Positions 36,601 to 50,599 of a stretch of 64,000 nucleotides of DNA are shown piece by piece (position 1 is the first letter of the stretch; every line of letters begins with the position of its first letter). A model generated the notes under the pieces. It searched no databases, was not told the origin of the DNA, and was given only the letters and a program-made list of their open reading frames with translations. This stretch comes from Prosopocoilus inquinatus. Lineage: Eukaryota; Arthropoda; Insecta; Coleoptera; Lucanidae. The stretch is from the NCBI GenBank assembly GCA_036172665.1, contig JAYKNF010000013.1, positions 3,472,001 to 3,536,000 on the forward strand. Reading direction: 5' to 3'. Position numbers and translations under genes: made by a program.

Positions 36601-38440
36601 CAACACGTATTAGCGTTGTTCCTGTGATGTATCTAATCTATCCTTACTTAGCTACTATGTTATTTGACGTTTCGATGGACTCCAGTAACTCTAATGTGAG
36701 ATACGAAATTTTCGGACGCAGCAGCAGCTGGAAATAGTTTTAAACGAAACAACACATATTAGCGTTGTTCCTGTGATATATCTAATCGATCCTTACTCAT
36801 CTATCATGTTATTTGGCGTTTCGATGGACTCCAGTAACTCTGATGTGAGATACAAAGTTCTCGGACGCAGCAGAAGCTGGAAATAGTTTTGAACGAAACA
36901 ACACGTATTAGCGTTGTTCCTGTGATGTATCTAATCGATCCTTACTTATCTATCATGTTATTTGACGTTTGGATGGACTCCAGTAAGTCTGATGTGAGAT
37001 ACAAAGTTTTTGGACGCAGCAGGAGCTGGAAATAATTTTAAACGAAACAACACGTATTAGCGTTGTTCCTGTGCTGTATCTAATCGATCCTTACTTATCT
37101 ATCATGTTATTTGACGTTTCGATGGACTCCAGTAACTCTGATGTGAGATACAAAGTTTTTGGACGCAGCAGAAGCTGGAAATAGTTTTGAACGAAACAAC
37201 ACGTATTAGCGTTGTTCCTGTGATGTATCTAATCGATCCTTACTTAGCTACTATGTTATTTGACGTTTCGATGGACTCCAGTAACTCTAATGTGAGATAC
37301 GAAATTTTCGGACGCAGCAGCAGCTGGAAATAGTTTTAAACGAAACAACACATATTAGCGTTGTTCCTGTGATGTATCTAATCGATCCTTACTCATCTAT
37401 CATGTTATTTGACGTTTGGACGGACTCCAGTAACTCTGATGTGAGATACAAAGTTCTCGGACGCAGCAGAAGCTGGAAATAGTTTTGAACGAAACAACAC
37501 GTATTAGCGTTGTTCCTGTGATGTATCTAAACGATCCTTACTTATCTAACATGTTATTTGACGTTTGGATGGACTCCAGTAAGTCTGATGTGAGATACAA
37601 AGTTTTTGGACGCAGCAGCAGCTGGAAATAGTTTTAAACGAAACAACTCGTATTAGCGCTGTTCCTGTGCTGTATCTAATCGATCCTTATTTATCTATCA
37701 TGTTATTTGACGTTTGGATGGACACCAGTAACTCTGATGTGAGATACGAAGTTCTCGGACGCAGCAGAAGCTGGAAATAGTTTTAAACGAAACAACACGC
37801 ATTAGCGTTGTTCCTGTGATGTATCTAATCGATCCTTACTCATCTATTATGTTATTTGGCGTTTCGATGGACTCCAGTAACTTTGATGTGAGATACGACG
37901 TTTTCGGACGCAGCAGAAGCTGGAAATAGTTTTAAACGAAACAACACGCATTAGCGATGTTCCTGTGATGTATCTAATCGATCCTTACTCATCTATCATG
38001 TTATTTTACGTTTGGATGGACTCCAGTAACTCTGATGTGAGATACAAAGTTTTTGGACGCAGCAGAAGCTGGAAATAGTTTTGAACGAAACAACACGTAT
38101 TAGCGTTGTTCCTGTAATGTATCTAATCGATCCTTACTTAGCTACTATGTTATTTGACGTTTCGATGGACTCCAGTAACTCTAATGTGAGATACGAAATT
38201 TTCGGACGCAGCAGCAGCTGGAAATAGTTTTAAACGAAACAACACATATTAGCGTTGTTCCTGTGCTGTATCTAATCGATCCTTACTTATCTATCATGTT
38301 ATTTGACGTTTCGATGGACTCCAGTAACTCTAATGTGAGATACAAAGTTTTTGGACGCAGCAGCAGCTGGAAATAGTTTTAAAGGAAACAACACGTATTA
38401 GCGTTGTTCCTGTGCTGTATCTAATCGATCCTTACTTATC
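27365..38440 (+). repeat. Long satellite duplication, copy 2
   Basis: Matches 1-~12980 (see copy 1). Relative to copy 1 it lacks four monomers near 29.25 kb, lacks one near 31.7 kb, has two more near 33.85-34.08 kb, lacks one near 38.0 kb, and has no transposon. At ~33837 it carries a private GTTACTTGGCG. At ~38.0 kb one monomer is a fusion of two neighbours that are separate at 11.0-11.3 kb and at 45.8-46.1 kb. Confidence 0.88.
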
Positions 38441-39445
38441 TATCATGTTATTTGACGTTTCGATGGACTCCAGTAACTCTGATGTGAGATACGACGTTTT
38501 CGGACGCAGCAGAAGCTGGAAATAGTTTTAAACGAAACAACACATATTAGCGTTGTTCCTGTGATGTATCTAATCGATCCTTACTCATCTATCATGTTAT
38601 TTGACGTTTGGACGGACTCCAGTAACTCTGATGTGAGATACAAAGTTCTCGGACACAGCAGAAGCTGGAAATAGTTTTGAACGAAACAACACGTATTAGC
38701 GTTGTTCCTGTGATGTATCTAAACGATCCTTACTTATCTAACATGTTATTTGACGTTTGGATGGACTCCAGTAACTCTAATGTGAGATACGAAATTTTCG
38801 GACGCAGCAGCAGCTGGAAATAGTTTTAAACGAAACAACACATATTAGCGTTGTTCCTGTGATGTATCTAATCGATCCTTACTCATCTATCATGTTATTT
38901 GACGTTTGGACGGACTCCAGTAACTCTGATGTTGATATAAAAAGTTCTCGGACGCAGCAGAAGCTGGAAATAGTTTTGAACGAAACAACACGTATTAGCG
39001 TTGTTCCTGTGATGTATCTAAACGATCCTTACTTATCTAACATATTATATGACGTTTGGATGGACTCCAGTAAGTCTGATGTGAGATACAAAGTTTTTGG
39101 ACGCAGCAGCTGCTGGAAATAGTTTTAAACGAAACAACACGTATTAGCGTTGTTCCTGTGCTGTATCTAATCGATCCTTACTTATCTATCATGTTATTTG
39201 ACGTTTCGATGGACTCCAGTAACTCTGATGTGAGATACGACGTTTTCGGACGCAGCAGAAGCTGGAAATAGTTTTTAACGAAACAGCACATATTAGCGTT
39301 GTTCCTGTGATGTATCTAATCGATCCTTACTTATCTATCATGTTATTTGACGTTTGGATGGGCTCCAGTAAGTCTGATGTGAGATACAAAGTTTTTGGAC
39401 GCAGCAGCTGCTGGAAATAGTTTTAAACGAAACAACACGTATTAC

Positions 39446-42271
39446 CGTTGTTCCTGTGCTGTATCTAATCGATCCTTACTTATCTATCATGTTATTTGAC
39501 GTTTCGATGGACTCCAGTAACTCTGATGTGAGATACGAAGTTCTCGGACGCAGCAGAAGCTGGAAATAGTTTTAAACGAAACAACACGTATTAGCGTTGT
39601 TCCTGTGATGTATCTAATCGATCCTTTCTCATCTATTATGTTATTTGACGTTTGGATGGACACCAGTAACTCTGATGTGAGATACGAAGTTCTCGGACGC
39701 AGCAGAAGCTGGAAATAGTTTTAAACGAAATAACACGCATTAGCGTTGTTCCTGTGATGTATCTAATCGATCCTTACTCATCTATCATGTTATTTGGCGT
39801 TTCGATGTACTCCAGTAACTTTGATGTGAGATACGACGTTTTCGGACGCAGCAGAAGCTGGAAATAGTTTTAAACGAAACAACACGCATTAGCGATGTTC
39901 CTGTGATGTATCTAATCGATCCTTACTCATCTATCATGTTATTTTACGTTTGGATGGACTCCAGTAACTCTGATGTGAGATACAAAGTTTTTGGACGCAG
40001 CAGAAGCTGGAAATAGTTTTGAACGAAACAACACGTATTAGCGTTGTTCCTGTGATGTATCTAATCGATCCTTACTTAGCTACTATGTTATTTGACGTTT
40101 CGATGGACTCCAGTAACTCTAATGTGAGATACGAAATTTTCGGACGCAGCAGCAGCTGGAAATAGTTTTAAACGAAACAACACATATAAGCGTTGTTCCT
40201 GTGATGTATCTAATCGATCCTTACTCATCTATCATGTTATTTGACGTTTGGACGGACTCCAGTAACTCTGATGTGAAATACAAAGTTCTCGGACGCAGCA
40301 GAAGCTGGAAATAGTTTTGAACGAAGCAACACGTATTAGCGTTGTTCCTGTGATGTATATAAACGATCCTTACTTATCTAACATATTATATGACGTTTGG
40401 ATGGACTCCAGTAAGTCTGATGTGAGATACAAAGTTTTTGGACGCAGCAGCAGCTGGAAATAGTTTTAAACGAAACAACACGTATTAGCGTTGTTCCTGT
40501 GCTGTATCTAATCGATCCTTACTTATCTATCATGTTATTTGACGTTTCGATGGACTCCAGTAACTCTGATGTGAGATACGACGTTTTCGGACGCAGCAGA
40601 AGCTGGAAATAGTTTTAAACGAAACAACACATATTAGCGTTGTTCCTGTGATGTATCTAATCGATCCTTACTCATCTATCATGTTATTTGACGTTTGGAC
40701 GGACTCCAGTAACTCTGATGTGAGATACAAAGTTCTCGGACACAGCAGAAGCTGGAAATAGTTTTGAACGAAACAACACGTATTAGCGTTGTTCCTGTGA
40801 TGTATTTAAACGATCCTTACTTATCTAACATTTTATTTGACGTTTGGATGGACTCCAGTAACTCTAATGTGAGATACGAAATTATCGGACGCAGCAGCAG
40901 CTGGAAATAGTTTTAAAGGAAACAACACGTATTAGCGTTGTTCCTGTGCTGTATCTAAACGATCCTTACTTAGCTACTGTTATTTGACGTTTCGATGGAC
41001 TCCAGTAACTCTAATGTGAGATACGAAATTGTCGGACGCAGCAGCAGCTGGAAATAGTTTTAAACGAAACAACACATATAAGCGTTGTTCCTGTGATGTA
41101 TCTAATCGATCCTTACTCATCTATCATGTTATTTGACGTTTGGACGGACTCCAGTAACTCTGATGTGAGATACGATGTTTTCGGACGCAGCAGAAGCTGG
41201 AAATAGTTTTTAACGAAACAACACATATTAGCGTTGTTCCTGTGATGTATCTAATCGATCCTTACTTATCTATCATGTTATTTGACGTTTGGATGGACTC
41301 CAGTAACTCTGATGTGAGATACGAAGTTCTCGGACGCAGCAGAAGCTGGAAGTAGTTTTAAACGAAACAACACGCATTAGCGTTGTTCCTGTGATGTATC
41401 TAATCGATCCTTACTCATCTATCATGTTATTTGGCGTTTCGATGGACTCCAGTAACACTGATGTGAGATACAAAGTTTACGGACGCAGCAGAAGCTGGAA
41501 ATAGTTTTAAATGAAACACGTATTAGCGTTGTTCCTGTGATGTATCTAATCGGTCCTTACTCATCTATCATGTTATTTGGCGTTTCGATGGACTCCAGTA
41601 ACTCTGATGTGAGATACAAAGTTTACGGACGCAGCAGAAGCTGGAAATAGTTTTGAACGAAACAACACGTATTAGCGTTGTTCCTGTGATGTATCTAATC
41701 TATCCTTACTTAGCTACTATGTTATTTGACGTTTCGATGGACTCCAGTAACTCTAATGTGAGATACGAAATTTTCGGACGCAGCAGCAGCTGGAAATAGT
41801 TTTAAACGAAACAACACATATTAGCGTTGTTCCTGTGATATATCTAATCGATCCTTACTCATCTATTATGTTATTTGGCGTTTCGATGGACTCCAGTAAC
41901 TCTGATGTGAGATACAAAGTTCTCGGACGCAGCAGAAGCTGGAAATAGTTTTGAACGAAACAACACGTATTAGCGTTGTTCCTGTGATGTATCTAATCGA
42001 TCCTTACTTATCTATCATGTTATTTGACGTTTGGATGGACTCCAGTAAGTCTGATGTGAGATACAAAGTTTTTGGACGCAGCAGGAGCTGGAAATAATTT
42101 TAAACGAAACAACACGTATTAGCGTTGTTCCTGTGCTGTATCTAATTGATCCTTACTTATCTATCATGTTATTTGACGTTTCGATGGACTCCAGTAACTC
42201 TGATGTGAGATACAAAGTTTTTGGACGCAGCAGAAGCTGGAAATAGTTTTGAACGAAACAACACGTATTAG
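39446..42271 (+). repeat. 2826-bp tandem duplication, unit 1
   Basis: Nineteen monomers (19 x 149 minus 5; the 146-bp and 147-bp variants account for the 5). Markers: CCTTTCTCATC at 39623 and 42449, and the 146-bp monomer at 41509 and 44335, each 2826 bp apart. Confidence 0.85.
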
Positions 42272-45097
42272 CGTTGTTCCTGTGCTGTATCTAATCGATC
42301 CTTACTTATCTATCATGTTATTTGACGTTTCGATGGACTCCAGTAACTCTGATGTGAGATACGAAGTTCTCGGACGCAGCAGAAGCTGGAAATAGTTTTA
42401 AACGAAACAACACGTATTAGCGTTGTTCCTGTGATGTATCTAATCGATCCTTTCTCATCTATTATGTTATTTGACGTTTGGATGGACACCAGTAACTCTG
42501 ATGTGAGATACGAAGTTCTCGGACGCAGCAGAAGCTGGAAATAGTTTTAAACGAAATAACACGCATTAGCGTTGTTCCTGTGATGTATCTAATCGATCCT
42601 TACTCATCTATCATGTTATTTGGCGTTTCGATGTACTCCAGTAACTTTGATGTGAGATACGACGTTTTCGGACGCAGCAGAAGCTGGAAATAGTTTTAAA
42701 CGAAACAACACGCATTAGCGATGTTCCTGTGATGTATCTAATCGATCCTTACTCATCTATCATGTTATTTTACGTTTGGATGGACTCCAGTAACTCTGAT
42801 GTGAGATACAAAGTTTTTGGACGCAGCAGAAGCTGGAAATAGTTTTGAACGAAACAACACGTATTAGCGTTGTTCCTGTGATGTATCTAATCGATCCTTA
42901 CTTAGCTACTATGTTATTTGACGTTTCGATGGACTCCAGTAACTCTAATGTGAGATACGAAATTTTCGGACGCAGCAGCAGCTGGAAATAGTTTTAAACG
43001 AAACAACACATGTAAGCGTTGTTCCTGTGATGTATCTAATCGATCCTTACTCATCTATCATGTTATTTGACGTTTGGACGGACTCCAGTAACTCTGATGT
43101 GAAATACAAAGTTCTCGGACGCAGCAGAAGCTGGAAATAGTTTTGAACGAAGCAACACGTATTAGCGTTGTTCCTGTGATGTATATAAACGATCCTTACT
43201 TATCTAACATATTATATGACGTTTGGATGGACTCCAGTAAGTCTGATGTGAGATACAAAGTTTTTGGACGCAGCAGCAGCTGGAAATAGTTTTAAACGAA
43301 ACAACACGTATTACCGTTGTTCCTGTGCTGTATCTAATCGATCCTTACTTATCTATCATGTTATTTGACGTTTCGATGCACTCCAGTAACTCTGATGTGA
43401 GATACGAAGTTCTCGGACGCAGCAGAAGCTGGAAATAGTTTTAAACGAAACAACACATATTAGCGTTGTTCCTGTGATGTATCTAATCGATCCTTACTCA
43501 TCTATCATGTTATTTGACGTTTGGACGGACTCCAGTAACTCTGATGTGAGATACAAAGTTCTCGGACACAGCAGAAGCTGGAAATAGTTTTGAACGAAAC
43601 AACACGTATTAGCGTTGTTCCTGTGATGTATTTAAACGATCCTTACTTATCTAACATTTTATTTGACGTTTGGATGGACTCCAGTAACTCTAATGTGAGA
43701 TACGAAATTATCGGACGCAGCAGCAGCTGGAAATAGTTTTAAAGGAAACAACACGTATTAGCGTTGTTCCTGTGCTGTATCTAAACGATCCTTACTTAGC
43801 TACTGTTATTTGACGTTTCGATGGACTCCAGTAACTCTAATGTGAGATACGAAATTTTCGGACGCAGCAGCAGCTGGAAATAGTTTTAAACGAAACAACA
43901 CATATAAGCGTTGTTCCTGTGATGTATCTAATCGATCCTTACTCATCTATCATGTTATTTGACGTTTGGACGGACTCCAGTAACTCTGATGTGAGATACG
44001 ATGTTTTCGGACGCAGCAGAAGCTGGAAATAGTTTTTAACGAAACAACACATATTAGCGTTGTTCCTGTGATGTATCTAATCGATCCTTACTTATCTATC
44101 ATGTTATTTGACGTTTGGATGGACTCCAGTAACTCTGATGTGAGATACGAAGTTCTCGGACGCAGCAGAAGCTGGAAGTAGTTTTAAACGAAACAACACG
44201 CATTAGCGTTGTTCCTGTGATGTATCTAATCGATCCTTACTCATCTATCATGTTATTTGGCGTTTCGATGGACTCCAGTAACACTGATGTGAGATACAAA
44301 GTTTACGGACGCAGCAGAAGCTGGAAATAGTTTTAAATGAAACACGTATTAGCGTTGTTCCTGTGATGTATCTAATCGATCCTTACTCATCTATCATGTT
44401 ATTTGGCGTTTCGATGGACTCCAGTAACTCTGATGTGAGATACAAAGTTTACGGACGCAGCAGAAGCTGGAAATAGTTTTGAACGAAACAACACGTATTA
44501 GCGTTGTTCCTGTGATGTATCTAATCTATCCTTACTTAGCTACTATGTTATTTGACGTTTCGATGGACTCCAGTAACTCTAATGTGAGATACGAAATTTT
44601 CGGACGCAGCAGCAGCTGGAAATAGTTTTAAACGAAACAACACATATTAGCGTTGTTCCTGTGATATATCTAATCGATCCTTACTCATCTATCATGTTAT
44701 TTGGCGTTTCGATGGACTCCAGTAACTCTGATGTGAGATACAAAGTTCTCGGACGCAGCAGAAGCTGGAAATAGTTTTGAACGAAACAACACGTATTAGC
44801 GTTGTTCCTGTGATGTATCTAATCGATCCTTACTTATCTATCATGTTATTTGACGTTTGGATGGACTCCAGTAAGTCTGATGTGAGATACAAAGTTTTTG
44901 GACGCAGCAGGAGCTGGAAATAATTTTAAACGAAACAACACGTATTAGCGTTGTTCCTGTGCTGTATCTAATCGATCCTTACTTATCTATCATGTTATTT
45001 GACGTTTCGATGGACTCCAGTAACTCTGATGTGAGATACAAAGTTTTTGGACGCAGCAGAAGCTGGAAATAGTTTTGAACGAAACAACACGTATTAG
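42272..45097 (+). repeat. 2826-bp tandem duplication, unit 2
   Basis: Begins inside a chimeric monomer at 42251. Up to about 42280 that monomer follows the GAACGAAAC type seen at 45077; from GTGCTG on it follows the type seen at 39455. Unit 2 differs from unit 1 by a few changes, including ATTACCGTTG and GATGCACTCC at ~43312-43382, where unit 1 has ATTAGCGTTG and GATGGACTCC. Those two changes match the block at ~47480-47550, which suggests gene conversion. Confidence 0.82.
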
Positions 45098-46480
45098 CGT
45101 TGTTCCTGTGATGTATCTAATCGATCCTTACTTAGCTACTATGTTATTTGACGTTTCGATGGACTCCAGTAACTCTAATGTGAGATACGAAATTTTCGGA
45201 CGCAGCAGCAGCTGGAAATAGTTTTAAACGAAACAACACATATTAGCGTTGTTCCTGTGATGTATCTAATCGATCCTTACTCATCTATCATGTTATTTGA
45301 CGTTTGGACGGACTCCAGTAACTCTGATGTGAGATACAAAGTTCTCGGACGCAGCAGAAGCTGGAAATAGTTTTGAACGAAACAACACGTATTAGCGTTG
45401 TTCCTGTGATGTATCTAAACGATCCTTACTTATCTAACATGTTATTTGACGTTTGGATGGACTCCAGTAAGTCTGATGTGAGATACAAAGTTTTTGGACG
45501 CAGCAGCAGCTGGAAATAGTTTTAAACGAAACAACTCGTATTAGCGTTGTTCCTGTGCTGTATCTAATCGATCCTTATTTATCTATCATGTTATTTGACG
45601 TTTGGATGGACACCAGTAACTCTGATGTGAGATACGAAGTTCTCGGACGCAGCAGAAGCTGGAAATAGTTTTAAACGAAACAACACGCATTAGCGTTGTT
45701 CCTGTGATGTATCTAATCGATCCTTACTCATCTATTATGTTATTTGGCGTTTCGATGGACTCCAGTAACTTTGATGTGAGATACGACGTTTTCGGACGCA
45801 GCAGAAGCTGGAAATAGTTTTAAACGAAACAACACGCATTAGCGATGTTCCTGTGATGTATCTAATCGATCCTTACTCATCTATCATGTTATTTTACGTT
45901 TGGATGGACTCCAGTAACTCTGATGTGAGATACGACGTTTTCGGACGCAGCAGAAGCTGGAAATAGTTTTAAACGAAACAACACGCATTAGCGATGTTCC
46001 TGTGTTGTATCTAATCGATCCTTACTCATCTATCATGTTATTTTACGTTTGGATGGACTCCAGTAACTCTGATGTGAGATACAAAGTTTTTGGACGCAGC
46101 AGAAGCTGGAAATAGTTTTGAACGAAACAACACGTATTAGCGTTGTTCCTGTAATGTATCTAATCGATCCTTACTTAGCTACTATGTTATTTGACGTTTC
46201 GATGGACTCCAGTAACTCTAATGTGAGATACGAAATTTTCGGACGCAGCAGCAGCTGGAAATAGTTTTAAACGAAACAACACATATTAGCGTTGTTCCTG
46301 TGCTGTATCTAATCGATCCTTACTTATCTATCATGTTATTTGACGTTTCGATGGACTCCAGTAACTCTAATGTGAGATACAAAGTTTTTGGACGCAGCAG
46401 CAGCTGGAAATAGTTTTAAAGGAAACAACACGTATTAGCGTTGTTCCTGTGCTGTATCTAATCGATCCTTACTTATCTAT
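44335..46480 (+). repeat. Transposon-free copy of the insertion block
   Basis: Collinear with 9530-~12980. The start marker (146-bp monomer) is 34805 bp from its partner and the end marker (CTGTAATGTATC, 46151 against 12651) is 33500 bp away; the difference, 1305, is the element plus one TA. No whole-monomer change lies between these markers. The block also continues rightward in step with 38.1-39.5 kb at an offset of 8037 bp (38114 to 46151, 38859 to 46896). Confidence 0.92.
46031..46032. other. Empty target site matching the transposon insertion
   Basis: In the collinear copy the satellite reads CTTACTCATC-TA-TCATGTTATTTTACG without interruption. The TA here is the pre-insertion state of 11226-11227/12531-12532. 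Confidence 0.92.
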
Positions 46481-49400
46481 CATGTTATTTGACGTTTCGA
46501 TGGACTCCAGTAACTCTGATGTGAGATACGACGTTTTCGGACGCAGCAGAAGCTGGAAATAGTTTTAAACGAAACAACACATATTAGCGTTGTTCCTGTG
46601 ATGTATCTAATCGATCCTTACTCATCTATCATGTTATTTGACGTTTGGACGGACTCCAGTAACTCTGATGTGAGATACAAAGTTCTCGGACACAGCAGAA
46701 GCTGGAAATAGTTTTGAACGAAACAACACGTATTAGCGTTGTTCCTGTGATGTATCTAAACGATCCTTACTTATCTAACATGTTATTTGACGTTTGGATG
46801 GACTCCAGTAACTCTAATGTGAGATACGAAATTTTCGGACGCAGCAGCAGCTGGAAATAGTTTTAAACGAAACAACACATATTAGCGTTGTTCCTGTGAT
46901 GTATCTAATCGATCCTTACTCATCTATCATGTTATTTGACGTTTGGACGGACTCCAGTAACTCTGATGTTGATATAAAAAGTTCTCGGACGCAGCAGAAG
47001 CTGGAAATAGTTTTGAACGAAACAACACGTATTAGCGTTGTTCCTGTGATGTATCTAAACGATCCTTACTTATCTAACATATTATATGACGTTTGGATGG
47101 ACTCCAGTAAGTCTGATGTGAGATACAAAGTTTTTGGACGCAGCAGCTGCTGGAAATAGTTTTAAACGAAACAACACGTATTAGCGTTGTTCCTGTGCTG
47201 TATCTAATCGATCCTTACTTATCTATCATGTTATTTGACGTTTCGATGGACTCCAGTAACTCTGATGTGAGATACGACGTTTTCGGACGCAGCAGAAGCT
47301 GGAAATAGTTTTTAACGAAACAGCACATATTAGCGTTGTTCCTGTGATGTATCTAATCGATCCTTACTTATCTATCATGTTATTTGACGTTTGGATGGGC
47401 TCCAGTAAGTCTGATGTGAGATACAAAGTTTTTGGACGCAGCAGCTGCTGGAAATAGTTTTAAACGAAACAACACGTATTACCGTTGTTCCTGTGCTGTA
47501 TCTAATCGATCCTTACTTATCTATCATGTTATTTGACGTTTCGATGCACTCCAGTAACTCTGATGTGAGATACGAAGTTCTCGGACGCAGCAGAAGCTGG
47601 AAATAGTTTTAAACGAAACAACACGTATTAGCGTTGTTCCTGTGATGTATCTAATCGATCCTTTCTCATCTATTATGTTATTTGACGTTTGGATGGACTC
47701 CAGTAACTCTGATGTGAGATACGAAGTTCTCGGACGCAGCAGAAGCTGGAAATAGTTTTAAACGAAATAACACGCATTAGCGTTGTTCCTGTGATGTATC
47801 TAATCGATCCTTACTCATCTATCATGTTATTTGGCGTTTCGATGTACTCCAGTAACTTTGATGTGAGACACGACGTTTTCGGACGCAGCAGAAGCTGGAA
47901 ATAGTTTTAAACGAAACAACACGCATTAGCGATGTTCCTGTGATGTATCTAATCGATCCTTACTCATCTATCATGTTATTTTACGTTTGGATGGACTCCA
48001 GTAACTCTGATGTGAGATACAAAGTTTTTGGACGCAGCAGAAGCTGGAAATAGTTTTGAACGAAACAACACGTATTAGCGTTGTTCCTGTGATGTATCTA
48101 ATCGATCCTTACTTAGCTACTATGTTATTTGACGTTTCGATGGACTCCAGTAACTCTAATGTGAAATACAAAGTTTTTGGACGCAGCAGCAGCTGGAAAT
48201 AGTTTTAAAGGAAACAACACGTATTAGTGTTGTTCCTGTGCTGTATCTAATCGATCCTTACTTATCTATCATGTTATTTGACGTTTCGATGGACTCCAGT
48301 AACTCTGATGTGAGATACGACGTTTTCGGACGCAGCAGAAGCTGGAAATAGTTTTAAACGAAACAACACATATTAGCGTTGTTCCTGTGATGTATCTAAT
48401 CGATCCTTACTCATCTATCATGTTATTTGACGTTTGGACGGACTCCAGTAACTCTGATGTGAGATACAAAGTTCTCGGACACAGCAGAAGCTGGAAATAG
48501 TTTTGAACGAAACAACACGTATTAGCGTTGTTCCTGTGATGTATCTAAACGATCCTTACTTATCTAACATGTTATTTGACGTTTGGATGGACTCCAGTAA
48601 CTCTAATGTGAGATACGAAATTTTCGGACGCAGCAGCAGCTGGAAATAGTTTTAAACGAAACAACACATATTAGCGTTGTTCCTGTGATGTATCTAATCG
48701 ATCCTTACTCATCTATCATGTTATTTGACGTTTGGACGGACTCCAGTAACTCTGATGTTGATATACAAAGTTCTCGGACGCAGCAGAAGCTGGAAATAGT
48801 TTTGAACGAAACAACACGTATTAGCGTTGTTCCTGTGATGTATCTAAACGATCCTTACTTATCTAACATATTATATGACGTTTGGATGGACTCCAGTAAG
48901 TCTGATGTGAGATACAAAGTTTTTGGACGCAGCAGCTGCTGGAAATAGTTTTAAACGAAACAACACTTATTAGCGTTGTTCCTGTGCTGTATCTAATCGA
49001 TCCTTACTTATCTATCGTGTTATTTGACGTTTCGATGGACTCCAGTAACTCTGATGTGAGATACGACGTTTTCGGACGCAGCAGAAGCTGGAAATAGTTT
49101 TTAACGAAACAGCACATATTAGCGTTGTTCCTGTGATGTATCTAATCGATCCTTACTTATCTATCATGTTATTTGACGTTTGGATGGGCTCCAGTAAGTC
49201 TGATGTGAGATACAAAGTTTTTGGACGCAGCAGCTGCTGGAAATAGTTTTAAACGAAACAACACGTATTAGCGTTGTTCCTGTGATGTATCTAATCGATC
49301 CTTTCTCATCTATTATGTTATTTGACGTTTGGATGGACACCAGTAACTCTGATGTGAGATACGAAGTTCTCGGACGCAGCAGAAGCTGGAAATAGTTTTA

Positions 49401-50599
49401 AACGAAATAACACGCATTAGCGTTGTTCCTGTGATGTATCTAATCGATCCTTACTCATCTATCATGTTATTTGGCGTTTCGATGTACTCCAGTAACTTTG
49501 ATGTGAGATACGACGTTTTCGGACGCAGCAGAAGCTGGAAATAGTTTTAAACGAAACAACACGCATTAGCGATGTTCCTGTGATGTATCTAATCGATCCT
49601 TACTCATCTATCATGTTATTTTACGTTTGGATGGACTCCAGTAACTCTGATGTGAGATACAAAGTTTTTGGACGCAGCAGAAGCTGGAAATAGTTTTGAA
49701 CGAAACAACACGTATTAGCGTTGTTCCTGTGATGTATCTAATCGATCCTTACTTAGCTACTATGTTATTTGACGTTTCGATGGACTCCAGTAACTCTAAT
49801 GTGAGATACGAAATTTTCGGACGCAGCAGCAGCTGGAAATAGTTTTAAACGAAACAACACATATAAGCGTTGTTCCTGTGATGTATCTAATCGATCCTTA
49901 CTCATCTATCATGTTATTTGACGTTTGGACGGACTCCAGTAACTCTGATGTGAAATACAAAGTTCTCGGACGCAGCAGAAGCTGGAAATAGTTTTGAACG
50001 AAGCAACACGTATTAGCGTTGTTCCTGTGATGTATATAAACGATCCTTACTTATCTAACATATTATATGACGTTTGGATGGACTCCAGTAAGTCTGATGT
50101 GAGATACAAAGTTTTTGGACGCAGCAGCAGCTGGAAATAGTTTTAAACGAAACAACACGTATTAGCGTTGTTCCTGTGCTGTATCTAATCGATCCTTACT
50201 TATCTATCATGTTATTTGACGTTTCGATGGACTCCAGTAACTCTGATGTGAGATACGACGTTTTCGGACGCAGCAGAAGCTGGAAATAGTTTTAAACGAA
50301 ACAACACATATTAGCGTTGTTCCTGTGATGTATCTAATCGATCCTTACTCATCTATCATGTTATTTGACGTTTGGACGGACTCCAGTAACTCTGATGTGA
50401 GATACAAAGTTCTCGGACACAGCAGAAGCTGGAAATAGTTTTGAACGAAACAACACGTATTAGCGTTGTTCCTGTGATGTATCTAAACGATCCTTACTTA
50501 TCTAACATTTTATTTGACGTTTGGATGGACTCCAGTAACTCTAATGTGAGATACGAAATTATCGGACGCAGCAGCAGCTGGAAATAGTTTTAAACGAAA

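Noticed and set aside
1..38440. Second long copy as a simple assembly duplication
   Set aside because: The two copies differ by several whole-monomer changes, private substitutions and the transposon, which a false duplication would not show. Only raw long reads can settle it fully.
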